Shown piece after piece: positions 16,301 through 25,106 of a stretch of DNA of 64,000 nucleotides. The notes beneath the pieces were generated by a model, which did no database searches, was not told the origin of the DNA, and worked only from the letters and a program-made list of their open reading frames with translations. The DNA is from Microbacterium sp. Root553 (GTDB lineage: Bacteria; Actinomycetota; Actinomycetes; Actinomycetales; Microbacteriaceae), in the NCBI RefSeq assembly GCF_001426995.1, contig NZ_LMFY01000001.1:828712-892711 (forward strand), in the 5' to 3' direction. The first letter of the stretch is position 1. The number at the start of each line of letters is the position of its first letter. The position numbers and the translations under genes are program-made.

Positions 16301-17092
16301 ATGCCCCCCGCCACGCCCAGACGGCCCCTCTCGAGCAGCATGGGTCGCGGACTGGATGTCCTCGCATCCGTCGCCGCCCTGACGCGTGATCTGCGGCCGG
16401 CCACGGTCAGCGGAATCGCGGAGGCACTCGGTCGCGAGCGTTCGCAGGTGTCGCGCACGCTGGCGACGCTGCATCGCTCCGGGCTCGTGAGAAGGAACGC
16501 CGACCGCTCGTTCACCCTCGCGTGGGGCTGGTACGCCGCCGCCCAGGAGCTGAGCGCTCGGCGTCTTCGCACCCACGGCCAGGTGGTGCTCGACGAGCTG
16601 TCGTCGCACCTCGGCGAAGCCGCGTTCCTCAGCGTCCTGCAGGGAGATGCCACGCTCACGACGTTGGAGAGCCTGCCCTCCGATTCTCGGATGATCGGAT
16701 CGTGGATCGGACGCGCCTACCCGGCATACTGCAGCGATGCCGGACGTGCGACGCTCTGGGACGCGCCGGCCGAAGAGATCCGCGCCGTCTTCAGCTCGAC
16801 CGACTTCGCGGCGCAGGGACCGAACACCCCCTCCTCGATCGACGACTTCCTCTCGCGGCTCGACGAAGATCGTCGCCGCGGCTTCACCATCGTCGACCAG
16901 GAAGCCGAACCCGGTCTCTATTCGGTCGCTGCTCCCGTGTGGGACTACCGCGGCGAGGTCGTCGCCGCGATGCAGGTGATCGGAACGCGCGACGCGATGC
17001 GGGAACGCACCACGTCATGCGGTGACGCATGCGCCCGAGCAGCCGCCGAGCTCTCGCAGGAACTCGGCGCTCCCGCATCCGTGACCGCCTGA
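16301..17092 (+). CDS. IclR-family transcriptional regulator (first of two)
   Basis: The 263-residue protein has an N-terminal winged helix (TVSGIAEALGRERSQVSRTL) and a C-terminal IclR effector domain (GEAAFLSVLQGDATL, AYCSDAGRATLW, GLYSVAAPVWDYRGEVVAAM). The family senses small aromatic or organic acids and represses or activates catabolic genes. It is convergent, three bases apart, with the second IclR gene. No adjacent structural gene shares its strand, so its target is probably the neighbouring permease/racemase operon. Confidence 0.9.
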   Translation: MPPATPRRPLSSSMGRGLDVLASVAALTRDLRPATVSGIAEALGRERSQVSRTLATLHRSGLVRRNADRSFTLAWGWYAAAQELSARRLRTHGQVVLDELSSHLGEAAFLSVLQGDATLTTLESLPSDSRMIGSWIGRAYPAYCSDAGRATLWDAPAEEIRAVFSSTDFAAQGPNTPSSIDDFLSRLDEDRRRGFTIVDQEAEPGLYSVAAPVWDYRGEVVAAMQVIGTRDAMRERTTSCGDACARAAAELSQELGAPASVTA

Positions 17093-17095
17093 GGT

Positions 17096-17848
17096 CTAAT
17101 CGCTGCTCGCCGCAGCGCTGAGCTCGCCGGCGAACTGGGTGAGGAGCGCGCGCGTGTCGCGAGTGGCGCCCTTGCGCCGGTGCCTGCCGCGAACCGCGAG
17201 TGACGCGATGACCTCACCCCTGTGGCGGATCGGGAGGGCGAACTCGTCGACACCCTCGTCGTACTCCTCCGCCGCGGCGATGAGCGCGTCCGCGCGGTCT
17301 CGCTCCAGCAGCGCGCGCACGTCGTCCGTCGACCGGGCGGCCGTCGGGCCGCCCACGCCGACGAACTGCACATCGTCGAGCAGCTCCTCGAGCTGCTCGG
17401 GAGTGTGGTCCCACAGCAGCGCTCTGCCCGCACCGGTGCACCAGATGGGCGTCACAAGCCCTTCACGGAGGGAACGATCGACCCCGTCAGCCGACCTCTC
17501 ATACCTCAGCAGCACGCCCCGCGGCCCGTCGGCGATCGTTATCAGCGCATTGACGCCGAGTTTCGAGGCGAGCACCCGCAGAGCGGCCCGCGATCTCCGC
17601 AACCAGGGCGCGTTGAGAACGGCAGCGGTGCGGAAGAACTCCGACCCTGCCGAGAACAGCGCATCATCGTCGCGACTGAGGAGCTCTCGTGCGCGCAGCT
17701 CCTGCGTGAGCCGCGAGACCCGGCTGCGCTCGATCCCGGTGGCCTCCGCCAGACGGGAGGCATTGAGTCCGGGACGAGCGCGGCGCTCCTGGGAGACCGC
17801 GACATCGAGAAGCTTAAGACCCTGCACGAGAGAGGATGAGGCCGCCAT
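17096..17848 (-). CDS. IclR-family transcriptional regulator (second of two)
   Basis: This 250-residue IclR protein has the winged helix LNASRLAEATGIERSRVSRL and an effector domain with IWCTGAGRALLWD and DEFALPIRHRGEVIASL. It is only distantly alike to the adjacent IclR gene, so the two are not a recent duplication. It begins 36 bases after the racemase gene on the same strand and could be the last gene of a permease-racemase-regulator operon. Confidence 0.9.
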   Translation of the reverse strand: MAASSSLVQGLKLLDVAVSQERRARPGLNASRLAEATGIERSRVSRLTQELRARELLSRDDDALFSAGSEFFRTAAVLNAPWLRRSRAALRVLASKLGVNALITIADGPRGVLLRYERSADGVDRSLREGLVTPIWCTGAGRALLWDHTPEQLEELLDDVQFVGVGGPTAARSTDDVRALLERDRADALIAAAEEYDEGVDEFALPIRHRGEVIASLAVRGRHRRKGATRDTRALLTQFAGELSAAASSD

Positions 17849-17884
17849 CGTTCCTCCTTCGCGCGGGTCGATATCACGGCAATC

Positions 17885-19015
17885 CTATCCGGCGGTGGCC
17901 ACGGCACGACGAGGCAGAAGGCGCCCCCAGGCGACGTAGAGATCGGCAGCGATGTGACCGTGCGACCGCTCGACATCGGCCGGGGCGATCACCTCGTCGC
18001 CTTGCCGGCCGAACAGCACCACCTCGTCTCCCGGCGCTGCGCGAGGGATGCGGGAGACATCCACGAGAAAGCTGTTCATCGCGATCCGATCCACGATAGG
18101 GGCGCGCCGACCCCGGATGAGCACCTCGCCGGTGCCGCTCAGACTGCGGTGGACTCCGTCGGCGTAGCCCAAAGGGATCAATGCGAGACGCGCATCGTGA
18201 TCGAGGCGGTGCCAACGGTCGTATCCGACTGTGCTTCCGCCCCGGTAGCCGTTGATCGCCGCGATCCGCGACACGACCCGCATGGCAGGACGCAGCGCGC
18301 CGCCGAATGTGTCGGAGTCGCCGTACAGCCCCGCGCCGATGCGCACGAGGTCGAACCGAGACTCGGGCACCGTGAGCGCCGCGAACGTGGTGGCGCAGTG
18401 CCGCGCGACCCGCGCACGTGAGCGTCTTCCCGCGAGCACCTCCTGGGTCTCCTCATCGAATCGTGCCGTGCCGTCGGTCACGTCAGTCACGTCCTCGCAC
18501 GGAAAGTGCGAGCACAGGCCGACGACATCCAGCTGCGGATCAGTGAGAACAGCGGTCACGGCATCCGTTGCCCCGGCCTCACCGAGGTCGATCCCGTCGC
18601 GACCGAGCCGCGTCGAGTTGAGCGACAGGTGCGTGCGCACCCGGACGCCGCGCGCTGCGGCGATCGCGCTCACGATCCGCGCGTGCTCGACTCCACCGAT
18701 CCATTCCTCGACATCGAGTCGGATGCCGTCATCGATCTCGTCCCGTCCGGCGGGGCGCACGCGCATCAGGCGTCCGGCGAATCCTGCTGCGCGGACGGCA
18801 GCCGCATCGTCGTTCGAGGCGACTCCGATGATCGTGATGCCCTCCGCGACGAGCAGCGGCACGACCAGGTCGATCCCGTGGCCGTAGGCGTCGGCCTTCA
18901 CGACCGCGCAGAACTCGACCTTCTCGCCGAGCTCTGCGCGGATGGTGACGACGTTGTGGGCGATGGCGTTCTCGTCGATCTCCACCCACCCCGCCGCGGA
19001 TGCGGACGTCGTCAC
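17885..19015 (-). CDS. Alanine racemase-fold PLP amino-acid racemase
   Basis: The 376-residue enzyme has the fold-type III PLP motif VKADAYGHG with Lys40, the C-terminal catalytic Tyr in STVGYDR (near 265) and the IAMNSFLVDVS strand of alanine racemases. It interconverts L- and D-amino acids; the substrate may be alanine or a broader set. A GTG start overlaps the permease stop by four bases, so both are translated together. Coupling to an amino-acid permease and catabolic regulators, not to cell-wall genes, argues for a catabolic racemase over the housekeeping Alr. Confidence 0.88.
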   Translation of the reverse strand: MTTSASAAGWVEIDENAIAHNVVTIRAELGEKVEFCAVVKADAYGHGIDLVVPLLVAEGITIIGVASNDDAAAVRAAGFAGRLMRVRPAGRDEIDDGIRLDVEEWIGGVEHARIVSAIAAARGVRVRTHLSLNSTRLGRDGIDLGEAGATDAVTAVLTDPQLDVVGLCSHFPCEDVTDVTDGTARFDEETQEVLAGRRSRARVARHCATTFAALTVPESRFDLVRIGAGLYGDSDTFGGALRPAMRVVSRIAAINGYRGGSTVGYDRWHRLDHDARLALIPLGYADGVHRSLSGTGEVLIRGRRAPIVDRIAMNSFLVDVSRIPRAAPGDEVVLFGRQGDEVIAPADVERSHGHIAADLYVAWGRLLPRRAVATAG

Positions 19016-20490
19016 GCCTCGACGGATTCGGCCTCGTGATCCTGCGAGACGTCACGCGCGCCCTTGCGGCCGTGACGCCACCAGAAGTACAGGTAGCAGG
19101 CCCCGACGAAGGGGATGCCGAAGTAGAGTGCGGCCACCTGGTTCGGGTCGAATGCGATCGCGACGATCGAGATGAGCAGCAACGAGAACGCGACGATGGG
19201 CAGCGCCGGATAGAGCGGCGTGCGGTAGGCCAGATCCTGGACTCGACCCCCCTCGCGCACGAACGTGCGGCGATGGAAGAACTGCGACGCGACGATCGAC
19301 ATCCACACCGCGACGACCGCGAAACCGGCGATCGACACCAGAACCAGATAGACCGTCCCGGCTGCCATCACGCTGGTGAGCAGCGAGACCAACCCGATGA
19401 GGATGCTGACGCTCAGCGCGATGAGAGGCACCCCGCGCCGGGTGAGGCGGGTGAACGCCTTCGGAGCGTGGCCTTCCTCAGCGAGTGAGAACAGCATCCT
19501 CGCGCACGAGAAGAGTCCGCTGTTGCCCGCCGAGAGGAGCGCCGTGATGATGACGAAGTTCATGATGTCGGCGGCGTAGGGGACTCCGACGTACTGGAAG
19601 ACGTCGACGAACGGGCTGCTGGTGACGCTGGCCTGGTCGTAGGGGAGGATCGCGGCGATGACCGCGATCGCGCCGACGAAGAGCACCACGAGTCGCAGCA
19701 CCGTCGAGCGCAACGCGCGCGGAATGTTCTTGGCGGGGTCCTTGGTCTCGCCGGCGGCGACACCGATCAGCTCCGAACCGCTGAACGCATAGAAGACGGC
19801 GAGGGCGGTGACGATCACGCCGCTGAATCCGTTCGGGAAGGGTCCAGCGGGAGTCTCGAAGTTGCTGAAGAGCAGTGCCGGCGGATGCTCGGGCGACAGC
19901 GGCGTGACCCCGAAGATCGCCGCACCGCCGAGTACGATCAGGCCCACGATGGCGACGACCTTGACCAGCGAGAACCAGAACTCGGCCTCACCGAACACAC
20001 GAGCCGAGATCGCGTTGAGCAGGAACAGGACCGCGGCGAAGATGAGGCACCACAGCCACACCGGAACTCCGGGGAACCAGCGCTGCATGAGGATGCCGGA
20101 GGCGGTGAACTCCGACCCCAGGGCGACGACCCAGCACAGCCAGTACAGCCAGGCGGTCGTGAAGCCGGTCGCGGGTCCGATCGACCGGGACGCGTAGATG
20201 TGGAACGCTCCGGAGACGGGGTAGGCGACGGCCAGTTCGCCGAGGCACGCCATGACGAGATACACGACGAACGCACCGATCAGGTACGCGATGATCGCGC
20301 CGAGCGGACCCGCCTGCGAGATCGTGTAGCCGGAGCTGAGGAAGAGGCCGGAACCGATGACTCCGCCCAGCGCGATCATGATCAGGTGTCTGGCGTCCAT
20401 CGTCCGCTGTAGACGCCGAAGTGGCACTTGGGTCGCCGTCGTGTTCGGCAGGACGTTGGGGAGGGACTTCTCCCCGGGAAGAGGCGTCAT
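19012..20490 (-). CDS. APC-superfamily amino-acid permease
   Basis: The 492-residue protein has twelve predicted membrane helices and the APC signature near the N terminus (MIALGGVIGSGLFLSSGY), with SGSELIGVAAGETKDP in the middle, typical of proton-coupled amino-acid permeases of the LysP/GabP group. ATG 20490 is preferred because GAGAG precedes it; an upstream TTG at 20502 also reads in frame. It heads the operon with the racemase. A TGCATCATA site 25-33 bases upstream is shared with the Lrp/gamma-lyase promoter region. Confidence 0.92.
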   Translation of the reverse strand: MTPLPGEKSLPNVLPNTTATQVPLRRLQRTMDARHLIMIALGGVIGSGLFLSSGYTISQAGPLGAIIAYLIGAFVVYLVMACLGELAVAYPVSGAFHIYASRSIGPATGFTTAWLYWLCWVVALGSEFTASGILMQRWFPGVPVWLWCLIFAAVLFLLNAISARVFGEAEFWFSLVKVVAIVGLIVLGGAAIFGVTPLSPEHPPALLFSNFETPAGPFPNGFSGVIVTALAVFYAFSGSELIGVAAGETKDPAKNIPRALRSTVLRLVVLFVGAIAVIAAILPYDQASVTSSPFVDVFQYVGVPYAADIMNFVIITALLSAGNSGLFSCARMLFSLAEEGHAPKAFTRLTRRGVPLIALSVSILIGLVSLLTSVMAAGTVYLVLVSIAGFAVVAVWMSIVASQFFHRRTFVREGGRVQDLAYRTPLYPALPIVAFSLLLISIVAIAFDPNQVAALYFGIPFVGACYLYFWWRHGRKGARDVSQDHEAESVEA

Positions 20491-20514
20491 CGGAACTCTC
20501 AATCGGATTGTATG

Positions 20515-20523
20515 TGCATCATA
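20515..20523. promoter_or_regulatory. TGCATCATA site upstream of permease operon
   Basis: This 9-mer is identical to two copies between the Lrp gene and the gamma-lyase-type gene at 23771 and 23801. It sits in an AT-rich stretch just upstream of the permease start. It is probably an Lrp operator; the rest of the 20524-20780 gap shows nothing else I can name. Confidence 0.55.
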
Positions 20524-20780
20524 GCCACAGCAATGTGTAAATGAAGCAATATTCGGGTGTCTGCGGGGACACTATCCCCTCCGCGAACGGCGCCACAAGA
20601 GCCGAACGCCGGAATCTCTCCCGCAGAGGCCACCTCCGACAATCCGGCCGGGAAGCTGCCATTCCGCCAGGGTCCCCTGCGGTTCTGACAGGCGCGCACC
20701 GACACAACCCGCGCTGAGGATGGACTCGTGTCCGCCGGCGACGACGCCCGCGACAGCCCACGGAAAGAAGGAGAACCCCG

Positions 20781-21836
20781 GTGACTCACCACGACCTCGC
20801 CCTCATCGGCTTCGGAGGCGTCAACCGCGCCCTCGCCGAGATCATCCGCGACCGGGGCTCCGACCTCGCCGACGATCTCGGCTTCACCCTGAGAGTCGTG
20901 GCGATCACGGATCTTCGGTTCGGCTCCCTCATGCAGGCGGACGGCATCGACCTCGCAGCCGTGCTCGCGATGACGGGAGATGCCACATTCGCCGGGATGC
21001 CGGGAGGAGACGCCGATCCCCGCAACGACCACGTCATCCGCACCACGACGGCAGGCATCATCGTCGAGGCGACCTACACGAACCCGATCGACGGCGAGCC
21101 CGCGATCTCGCACGTTCGCGCTGCCCTCGAAAGCGGCAAGAGCGTCACGACCACCAATAAGGGCCCGGTCGCGCTCGCGAGCACCGAGCTCAATCGTCTG
21201 GCCGAGGCGAACGGAGTGAGGTTCGAGTACGAGGGCTCGGTCATGAGCGGCACGCCCGTGCTGCGGCTGGCGCAGCAGACCCTCCAGGGCCTCCGCATCA
21301 CCCGCATCCAGGGGATCCTCAACGGCACGAGCAATTTCGTGCTCGGTCAGATGGAATCGGGGAAATCTCTCGAGGATGCCGTGGCCGAGGCACAGGCGCT
21401 CGGCTATGCGGAGGCCGACCCCACCGCGGATATCGAAGGCTCGGATGTCCAGCTGAAGGTCGTGATCCTCGCCAACGAACTTCTCGGTGCCGAGATCACG
21501 ACCGCTGACGTCTCTCGCGTCGGCATCAGCGGGATCACCGCGAGCGACGTGATCGCCGCAGCGGCGGCCGGAGAGCATTGGAAGCTCCTCGGCACGATCT
21601 CGCGCGACGAGTCGGGCGCAGTGACGGCATCCGTCGAGCCCCTCTCACTGGCCGCCGACCACCCCCTCGCGGGGATCTCGGGTGCGACCAACGCGATCGC
21701 GTTCACGACCGACCTGCTCGGCACCGTCACGATGTCGGGCCCCGGTGCCGGCCGCCTCGAGACGGCCTACGCGCTGCTGTCGGACATCATCGCGATCGAC
21801 GCCCAGCAGGCGGCGCTCGCCGGAGCGGTGCGATGA
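20781..21836 (+). CDS. Homoserine dehydrogenase lacking an ACT domain, probably catabolic
   Basis: The 351-residue protein has an N-terminal NAD(P) site (LIGFGGVNRALAEI), Lys in TTNKGPVAL, NGTSNFVLGQM, and the homoserine dehydrogenase signature GYAEADPTADIEGSD. It interconverts homoserine and aspartate 4-semialdehyde. It lacks the C-terminal ACT domain that makes the biosynthetic enzyme (about 430 residues) threonine-sensitive. The GTG start follows AAGGAGA. It overlaps the aldehyde dehydrogenase gene by four bases, which fits oxidation of homoserine to aspartate, not threonine synthesis. Symbol withheld for that reason. Confidence 0.88.
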   Translation: MTHHDLALIGFGGVNRALAEIIRDRGSDLADDLGFTLRVVAITDLRFGSLMQADGIDLAAVLAMTGDATFAGMPGGDADPRNDHVIRTTTAGIIVEATYTNPIDGEPAISHVRAALESGKSVTTTNKGPVALASTELNRLAEANGVRFEYEGSVMSGTPVLRLAQQTLQGLRITRIQGILNGTSNFVLGQMESGKSLEDAVAEAQALGYAEADPTADIEGSDVQLKVVILANELLGAEITTADVSRVGISGITASDVIAAAAAGEHWKLLGTISRDESGAVTASVEPLSLAADHPLAGISGATNAIAFTTDLLGTVTMSGPGAGRLETAYALLSDIIAIDAQQAALAGAVR

Positions 21837-23242
21837 GCGCACCCACCATGGAGGCCCCCGCGGCTCAGGCGCCCCTGCTGGAAGTGCTCGACCCATACAA
21901 CGGAGAGGTCATCGCTCGCCTCGCGCAGCATTCGGTCGACGACGTCGACGAGATCATGTCGCGCGCACGGGTCGGCGCCTCGCTCTCGCGCGATCTGTCG
22001 CGGTTCACTCGGCACCAGGTCCTCGATCGCGCAGCGCGGATCCTCGAGGCGAGGGCGGAAGAGGCCGCGACGCTCATCGTCCGCGAAGCGGGGAAGACGA
22101 TCACTCAGGCGCGCAAAGAGGTGAAGCGCGCCGTGACCACGATTTCGCTGTCGGCTGAGACCGCACGTTCCTTCGACGGCGAGGTCATCCCCTTCGATGC
22201 CTACGAGGGCTCCGCGAATCGTCGCGGCTGGTACACACGCGAACCGCTCGGAGTGATCCTCGCGATCACGCCGTACAACGATGCTCTCAACCTCGTCGCC
22301 CATAAGATCGGCCCGGCGATCGCCGGCGGTAACGCCGTCATCCTCAAGCCGTCGCAGTTCACTCCCCTGACCGCGCGCTTCCTCGTCGAGGTACTGCGGG
22401 ACGCCGGGCTCCCCGACGAGATCATCACGGTCGTGCATGGAGACCGGCAGGTGGCACAGGCGCTCGTCGCCGTGCGCGACATCCGCATGGTGTCGTTCAC
22501 CGGCGGATTCGCCACCGGTGAAGCCATCGCCCGCATGGCGGGCCTCAAGAAGCTGGCGATGGAGTTGGGCGGCAACGCGCCCGTGCTGGTGTTCGCGGAT
22601 GCCGACATCTCGGCCGCCGTCGGGGCCTGCGTGTCGGGCGCCTTCTGGGCCGCGGGGCAGAACTGCGTCGGCGCTCAGCGCATCCTCGTCGAGCGTTCCG
22701 TGTACGCCGAGTTCCGCGATCGCTTCGCCGCGCGCACCTCTCTGCTTCGAGCGGGGGACCCCCGCGAGCAGGCGACCGATGTGGGTCCGATGATCTCGGT
22801 CGCTGCGGCGACGCATGCGGAGCGGGTGGTCGACGATGCCGTGCGGTCGGGGGCTCGCGTGCTGGCCGGTCACCGGCGAGACGGCTCGGTGTACTGGCCG
22901 ACCGCGCTCGAGAACGTCCCGCCGACGTGCGAGGTCTGGATGAAGGAGGCATTCGCCCCCGTCGTGGTGCTGACGCCGTTCGACACCGAGGACGACGCCA
23001 TCGCCGAGGCGAACGGCATCGAGTACGCGCTCCATGCCGCGGCGTTCACGTCGGACATCACCCGCGCGCTGCGAGTCGCGGAAGCGCTCGACGCCGGCGG
23101 GGTGATGATCAACGACTCCTCCGACTACCGCATCGACAGCATGCCGTTCGGCGGCTCGAAGTACGGGAGTATGGGCCGCGAAGGGGTGCGCTTCGCCTAC
23201 GAGGAGATGACCCAGCCGAAGGTCACCTGCATCACCACCTGA
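21833..23242 (+). CDS. NAD(P)-dependent aldehyde dehydrogenase
   Basis: The 469-residue enzyme has the aldehyde dehydrogenase active site: Cys in GQNCVGAQR, general base Glu in MELGGNAP, and the cofactor loop VSFTGGFATGEAI. The start ATG 21833 overlaps the homoserine dehydrogenase stop (ATGA). From that coupling I infer aspartate 4-semialdehyde as substrate, giving aspartate without phosphate; by sequence alone it could also be a succinate-semialdehyde or lactaldehyde type. A strong hairpin follows the stop. Confidence 0.92.
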   Translation: MSAPTMEAPAAQAPLLEVLDPYNGEVIARLAQHSVDDVDEIMSRARVGASLSRDLSRFTRHQVLDRAARILEARAEEAATLIVREAGKTITQARKEVKRAVTTISLSAETARSFDGEVIPFDAYEGSANRRGWYTREPLGVILAITPYNDALNLVAHKIGPAIAGGNAVILKPSQFTPLTARFLVEVLRDAGLPDEIITVVHGDRQVAQALVAVRDIRMVSFTGGFATGEAIARMAGLKKLAMELGGNAPVLVFADADISAAVGACVSGAFWAAGQNCVGAQRILVERSVYAEFRDRFAARTSLLRAGDPREQATDVGPMISVAAATHAERVVDDAVRSGARVLAGHRRDGSVYWPTALENVPPTCEVWMKEAFAPVVVLTPFDTEDDAIAEANGIEYALHAAAFTSDITRALRVAEALDAGGVMINDSSDYRIDSMPFGGSKYGSMGREGVRFAYEEMTQPKVTCITT

Positions 23243-23247
23243 GATCT

Positions 23248-23296
23248 CCTCGCGGAGGGTGGGGGTCCGTGGGGGATGCCCTGCCCCTCCGCGAGG
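23248..23296. terminator. Bidirectional hairpin between aldehyde dehydrogenase and lrp
   Basis: CCTCGCGGAGGG at 23248-23259 pairs perfectly with CCCTCCGCGAGG at 23285-23296 around a 25-base loop. It lies between convergent stops and probably ends both transcripts. Confidence 0.65.
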
Positions 23297-23740
23297 TCAG
23301 AGCCGGTCGACCACCCGCGTCAACGACACCGCAGTCACGGTGTTCGAGACGCCGGGCAGCGCGGCGAGCGTCTCCCAGATCTCGCCGATCCGATCCATCG
23401 ACTCGGCCTCCAGCGTCACGAGCAGGTCGAAGTCGCCCGAGAGCACGTCGCAGCGACGCACCTCGGGGATCTGAACGATCTCGGACACGACGCTGCCCCC
23501 GCGCATCCTGTCACTGCGGTAGACCATCACGACGGCTGACACCGCGGACCCGCCGGCGCGCCCGGCGACGACCGTATAGCCCCCGATCACGCCCTGTCGT
23601 TCCATGCGCTCGATGCGCTGCTTGACCGCGTTTCGCGACAGGTGCACCTGGGCCGCGAGTGCCACCAGAGGGATGCGGGCGTTCTCCGTGAGCGCGGCGA
23701 GGATGAGGCGATCGATCTGATCGAGATGGAGTCGCTCCAT
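23297..23740 (-). CDS. Lrp/AsnC-family transcriptional regulator
   Basis: The 147-residue protein has an N-terminal helix-turn-helix (LDQIDRLILAALTENARIP, LSRNAVKQRIERME) and a C-terminal RAM/ACT-like ligand domain (VVAGRAGGSAVSAVVMVY, DVLSGDFDLLVTLEAES). Such proteins bind amino acids and control their uptake or breakdown. It is divergent from the gamma-lyase-type gene; two TGCATCATA copies 30 bases apart lie between them, and a third lies before the permease operon, so it likely controls all three units. Confidence 0.92.
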   Translation of the reverse strand: MERLHLDQIDRLILAALTENARIPLVALAAQVHLSRNAVKQRIERMERQGVIGGYTVVAGRAGGSAVSAVVMVYRSDRMRGGSVVSEIVQIPEVRRCDVLSGDFDLLVTLEAESMDRIGEIWETLAALPGVSNTVTAVSLTRVVDRL

Positions 23741-23770
23741 CGTGACCTCCCGGAAGTGGTGCGCTTGTTG

Positions 23771-23809
23771 TGCATCATAAGCAATTGCGCATGCCTATTA
23801 TGCATCATA
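23771..23809. promoter_or_regulatory. Paired TGCATCATA sites, candidate Lrp operator
   Basis: Exact copies lie at 23771-23779 and 23801-23809. The 30-base centre spacing is close to three helical turns, so two dimers could bind the same face. The region is AT-rich and must contain the divergent lrp and gamma-lyase promoters; TATTAT at 23796-23801 is a possible -10. Confidence 0.6.
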
Positions 23810-23854
23810 GTGTGGTGGTGGCGCCGAAGCCCGGTGCGCACCAAAGGAGTCACT

Positions 23855-25069
23855 ATGAACCCTCGCCCCGACCGCAAGGATCTGCGCACGCTGTCCGACC
23901 TCAGCCTGGCCGTGCACGCGGGCAATGTGCTCGATTCGACTCTGGCGCTGCGCACGCCTCTCGTGATGGCGAACTCCTACCAGCTGCCCGACGATCCGAG
24001 CGAGATCAGCTGGTCAGCCACGGCACCCGGGCTGTACACCCGCAACACAGGGGTCAACCAGGCGGCTCTCGAGCAGAAGCTCGCCGCGCTCGACGGTGCC
24101 GAGGACGCGGTCGCGCTGGCCTCCGGGGTCGCCGCACTGCATGCGGTCTTCTTCACCCACGTGCGCGTCGGCGACCACGTCGTCGTGAGCGATGTCGTAT
24201 ACGAGGCCACCTGGCGCCTGTGGACCGAGCTGCTGCCGCAGCGGTACGGCCTCGAGGCCACGTTCGTCGACATCACCGACCTCGATGCCGTGCGCGCCGC
24301 GATGCGTCCGGAGACACGGCTCGTGTGCATCGAGGCGATAGCGAACCCGACCACGAAGGTCGCCGACGTGAGCGCCGTCGCCGAGATCGCCCACGCTGCG
24401 GGTGCCATCCTGATGGTGGACTCCACTTTCTCGCCACCGCCGTTCTACCGCCCCATCCTCGACGGCGCCGACCTGGTCGTGCACTCCCTCACCAAGTACC
24501 TCAACGGCCACGGTGACGCCATGGGAGGCTCCGTCTCGGGGCGGCGCGATCTGATCCAGCAGATCAAAGCGGATGCCATGGTCGACGTCGGCGGCATCAT
24601 CTCGCCCTTCAACGCCTGGCAGATCCAGCGCGGCACCGTCACGCTGCCGCTGCGCCTTCGCCAGCACTTCTCGTCAGCATTGCGGATCGCCGAGATGCTC
24701 GAGGCGGATCCGCGGGTCGAGTACATCTACTATCCCGGTCTCGAATCGCACCCCGACCACGATCTCGCCGTGCGCCAGTTCGGCGGGCGCGGCTTCGGGG
24801 GGATGATGGCCTTCGCCGTCGCGGGTTCACCCGACGTGCAGAACCGGTTCGTCGCGAACCTTCGATTGATCACGTCCGGATTCTCGCTCGGCCATGACGA
24901 TTCGCTCATCGTGCACACCGGCACCGACGGCGGCCGAGTAGCCACCTACCCGGCGCCATTCCGAGAGTTCGGACACCTGCGTCTCTCTGTCGGCCTCGAG
25001 GACACCGACGATCTGGTCGCCGACCTCGCCGAAGCTCTGGATCTGACGTTCGGACGCGACCCGCGATAG
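23855..25069 (+). CDS. PLP-dependent gamma-lyase / trans-sulfuration family enzyme
   Basis: The 404-residue enzyme belongs to the Cys/Met metabolism PLP family: Tyr61-Thr-Arg63 (phosphate contacts), ALASGVAALHAV at 88-99, Asp189 in MVDSTFSPP, and the Schiff-base Lys214 in HSLTKYLNGH. ATG 23855 follows CCAAAGGAG. The YGC motif that marks methionine gamma-lyase reads YEA at 116-118, so the specificity Cys is missing. It sits with a homoserine dehydrogenase, aldehyde dehydrogenase and Lrp. A substrate releasing homoserine, such as canavanine or another gamma-substituted homoserine, is plausible; cystathionine or methionine remain alternatives. Confidence 0.9.
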   Translation: MNPRPDRKDLRTLSDLSLAVHAGNVLDSTLALRTPLVMANSYQLPDDPSEISWSATAPGLYTRNTGVNQAALEQKLAALDGAEDAVALASGVAALHAVFFTHVRVGDHVVVSDVVYEATWRLWTELLPQRYGLEATFVDITDLDAVRAAMRPETRLVCIEAIANPTTKVADVSAVAEIAHAAGAILMVDSTFSPPPFYRPILDGADLVVHSLTKYLNGHGDAMGGSVSGRRDLIQQIKADAMVDVGGIISPFNAWQIQRGTVTLPLRLRQHFSSALRIAEMLEADPRVEYIYYPGLESHPDHDLAVRQFGGRGFGGMMAFAVAGSPDVQNRFVANLRLITSGFSLGHDDSLIVHTGTDGGRVATYPAPFREFGHLRLSVGLEDTDDLVADLAEALDLTFGRDPR

Positions 25070-25106
25070 CGTCCGAGACCGTCGGCGACCGCCACGCGGA
25101 TCTCGG

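Noticed and set aside
17885..19015. Housekeeping alanine racemase for the cell wall
   Set aside because: Possible but not preferred: it is translationally coupled to a permease and flanked by catabolic regulators.
20781..21836. Biosynthetic homoserine dehydrogenase (hom) of the threonine operon
   Set aside because: No ACT domain and no thrC/thrB beside it; coupled to an aldehyde dehydrogenase instead.
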